The notes beneath the pieces were generated by a model that ran no database searches, had not been told where the DNA came from, and saw only the letters and a program-made list of their open reading frames with translations. This document shows positions 62,755 through 64,000 of a stretch of DNA of 64,000 nucleotides, piece after piece (position 1 is the first letter of the stretch; each line of letters opens with the position of its first letter). The position numbers were made by a program, and so were the translations under genes. Location of the stretch: the NCBI RefSeq assembly GCF_000817775.3, contig NZ_JTHE03000023.1:1-64000 (forward strand), in the 5' to 3' direction. The stretch is from Lyngbya confervoides BDU141951 (GTDB lineage Bacteria; Cyanobacteriota; Cyanobacteriia; Thermosynechococcales; Thermosynechococcaceae).

Positions 62755-63282
62755 TTAGGCAGAAACCATCTGGAGCACCAATCCGCGGCGGTCGAGGGAT
62801 TGAACCTTGCCGATGTTTTCCAGATCGTCTTGAATTCGTGACAGCAGCTCCACAGCGCGATCGCGGTGCTGATGCTCTCGACCCCGCAACCGGACCTGAA
62901 ATTTCACCATATTGCCATCGCCGAGCCACTTCTTGGCCAAATCCACCCGTCGACTGTAGTCTGCATCGTCAACGTTGGGACGCAGCTTGACCTCTTTTAG
63001 GCGGGTCTTGGAACTTTTACCGCTGTTCAGCCGTTTCTTCTGTTGATAGAGATGCTTCCCATAATCCATAATCCGGGCCACGGGAGGTTGGGCCTCTGGG
63101 GAGACCACCACGAGATCTAGCTGTACAGCCTGGGCCTGCTTGAGGGCGTCCGAGGTGGGGATCACGCCTTGATTGGTATTGTCTTGATCAATGAGCAACA
63201 CGTCAGCTGCCCGGATGTTGTGGTTAATAGGATGAGCAGGCTCAGCCTTTTTCATCATCGGTTTTACAATTCGTCTAACGAT
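62755..63282 (-). CDS. infC: Translation initiation factor IF-3, with probable AUC start
   Basis: 175 residues if translation begins at ATC 63282, placed 8 bases after GGAGG (63295-63291); the first ATG (63258) has no ribosome site and TTG 63297 overlaps it. IF-3 keeps the two lobes: PINHNIRAADVLLIDQDN at the N-terminal lobe, YGKHLYQQKKR linker, RLKEVKLRPNVDDADYSRR and GREHQHRDRAVELLSRI in the C-terminal lobe. IF-3 binds the 30S subunit and rejects non-canonical starts; E. coli infC uses AUU and represses itself by this route. An AUC start would allow the same feedback. The spacing argues for it strongly but does not prove it. Confidence 0.92.
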   Translation of the reverse strand: MVRRIVKPMMKKAEPAHPINHNIRAADVLLIDQDNTNQGVIPTSDALKQAQAVQLDLVVVSPEAQPPVARIMDYGKHLYQQKKRLNSGKSSKTRLKEVKLRPNVDDADYSRRVDLAKKWLGDGNMVKFQVRLRGREHQHRDRAVELLSRIQDDLENIGKVQSLDRRGLVLQMVSA

Positions 63283-63297
63283 AGGAACTTCCTCCAA

Positions 63298-63516
63298 AAA
63301 CTACTTGGAAATGTGTGAGAACTACTGTACAAAGACCGGGAGCGACAGTCAGTACTCCAAAGGGCTTAACCCAAGGTTCACCCATGGAAATATTTCAGTG
63401 CAGGTCCCAGTTCAAGACATGTTTTCTGATATCACTATAACAATTCCTTCGCTCCTGCTTCGATCCAGGTGCCGCGAACTGCCCTCCTTGCCCTTGCAAG
63501 ATTGCTGAGGATATCT
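63298..63516. other. Divergent promoter region, infC and dienelactone hydrolase
   Basis: About 220 bases between divergent genes. No gene was recognised; short frames on both strands (for example at 63305-63508 and 63412-63660) overlap either the spacer or the hydrolase gene. Confidence 0.4.
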
Positions 63517-64000
63517 ATGACTGATTTCAAAACCCTTGCAGAAATTGTCACAATTCAAAATCAGGAACTGGCCATCGAGTCCTACCAGGTCAAGCCTGTG
63601 GGGTCTGGTCCTTGGCCAGGGATTATTGTTTTCCAGGAAATTTTTGGGGTCAATGCCCACATTCGCTCAGTCACACAGCGTATTGCCCAGCTTGGCTACG
63701 TAGCCATTGCTCCTGCCATCTACCAGCGTCAGGTGGCAAATCTGGAGCTAGGCTATTCTGAGGCGGAGGTGCAGCTAGGCCGTCAATATAAGATGAATAC
63801 GCGGGCTGAGGAACTCTTGAGCGATACCCAGGCCACCATTACCTATCTTAATCGTCTGCCTGAGGTTCGATCCGGCTGTATTGGCACCCTGGGTTTTTGC
63901 TTTGGAGGCCATGTGGCCTATTTGGTGGCGACCCTGCCGGAGATTAAGGCCACGGCTTCATTTTATGGTGCTGGCATTGCCACGATGATCCCCGGCGGGG
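63517..64000 (+). CDS. Dienelactone hydrolase family protein, C-terminus cut by window edge
   Basis: About 161 residues are visible from ATG 63517; the gene continues past the edge. It is an alpha/beta hydrolase of the DLH family: IIVFQEIFGVNAHIRSV carries the conserved Glu, and GFCFGGHVAYLV is the elbow with the Cys nucleophile of dienelactone hydrolases. The N-terminal AIESYQVKPVGSGPWPG is typical. Such enzymes hydrolyse small lactones or esters; the substrate here is unknown. Catalytic Asp and His lie beyond the window. Confidence 0.88.
   Translation, partial: MTDFKTLAEIVTIQNQELAIESYQVKPVGSGPWPGIIVFQEIFGVNAHIRSVTQRIAQLGYVAIAPAIYQRQVANLELGYSEAEVQLGRQYKMNTRAEELLSDTQATITYLNRLPEVRSGCIGTLGFCFGGHVAYLVATLPEIKATASFYGAGIATMIPGG

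Overview
The window is chromosomal DNA of a cyanobacterium. The evidence is the frequent HIP1 octamer GCGATCGC, a plant-type lycopene cyclase (CrtL), a CcaA-type carbonic anhydrase with the cyanobacterial C-terminal extension, a FutA iron-binding protein, an N-terminal zinc-ribbon Ser/Thr kinase, and several small families known mainly from cyanobacteria (UPF0182, DUF1995, DUF1400). Base composition is moderately GC-rich and even throughout. I see no rRNA, tRNA, CRISPR array, insertion sequence or prophage. Genes lie on both strands, mostly as single units or short pairs.

Layout. 1-5.7 kb: truncated DUF1800 gene, smpB, an orphan TRAP solute-binding protein, an acetyltransferase/MtfA-type peptidase pair, and a PLP decarboxylase fused to an FcoT-like hot-dog domain. 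5.8-11.4 kb: a Cys-rich small protein, an ECF-type transporter operon (S, fused A-A', T), two small membrane or secreted proteins, and a protein carrying the Coq4 metal motif. 11.8-21.1 kb: GHL10 hydrolase, a decayed GGDEF/EAL gene, UPF0182 membrane protein, an amylo-1,6-glucosidase-like enzyme and DUF1995. 21.2-30.8 kb: aminotransferase, then a signalling cluster (Ser/Thr kinase, double-FHA ABC transporter, AsmA-like protein), an M16 peptidase-like protein and a DUF1400 hydrolase. 30.9-40.9 kb: peptide-type ABC binding protein with two permeases, alpha/beta hydrolase, carbonic anhydrase, carA, purA, a [2Fe-2S] ferredoxin and an MscS channel. 41.3-49.8 kb: receiver-only response regulator, two tandem DUF2294 (MpsC-like) genes, two single-span membrane proteins, a PhoD-like phosphatase, crtL, TMEM14 and LapA proteins. 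50-64 kb: DUF2064 glycosyltransferase, TPR protein, a decayed glycogen-debranching gene, a sugar-nucleotide pyrophosphorylase, an HTH protein, futA behind a candidate Fur box, murE, a GH57 enzyme, gatA, infC and a truncated dienelactone hydrolase.

Functional links: the amylo-1,6-glucosidase-like and GH57 enzymes, with the broken debranching gene, point to glycogen turnover. carA, purA, murE, gatA, smpB and infC are housekeeping genes. Kinase plus FHA-ABC transporter is the clearest regulatory pairing.

Most unusual items: the decarboxylase/FcoT-like fusion at 3941-5686; two pseudogenes recognisable only by joining reading frames (about 13225-13565 and 53000-53470); an infC whose Shine-Dalgarno sequence points to an AUC start; an HDxxH(x11)E Coq4 signature in a small protein; and a recurring habit of short, locus-specific tandem duplications (11-17 bp) at or just after stop codons. 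All calls come from reading the sequence; no database search was run.
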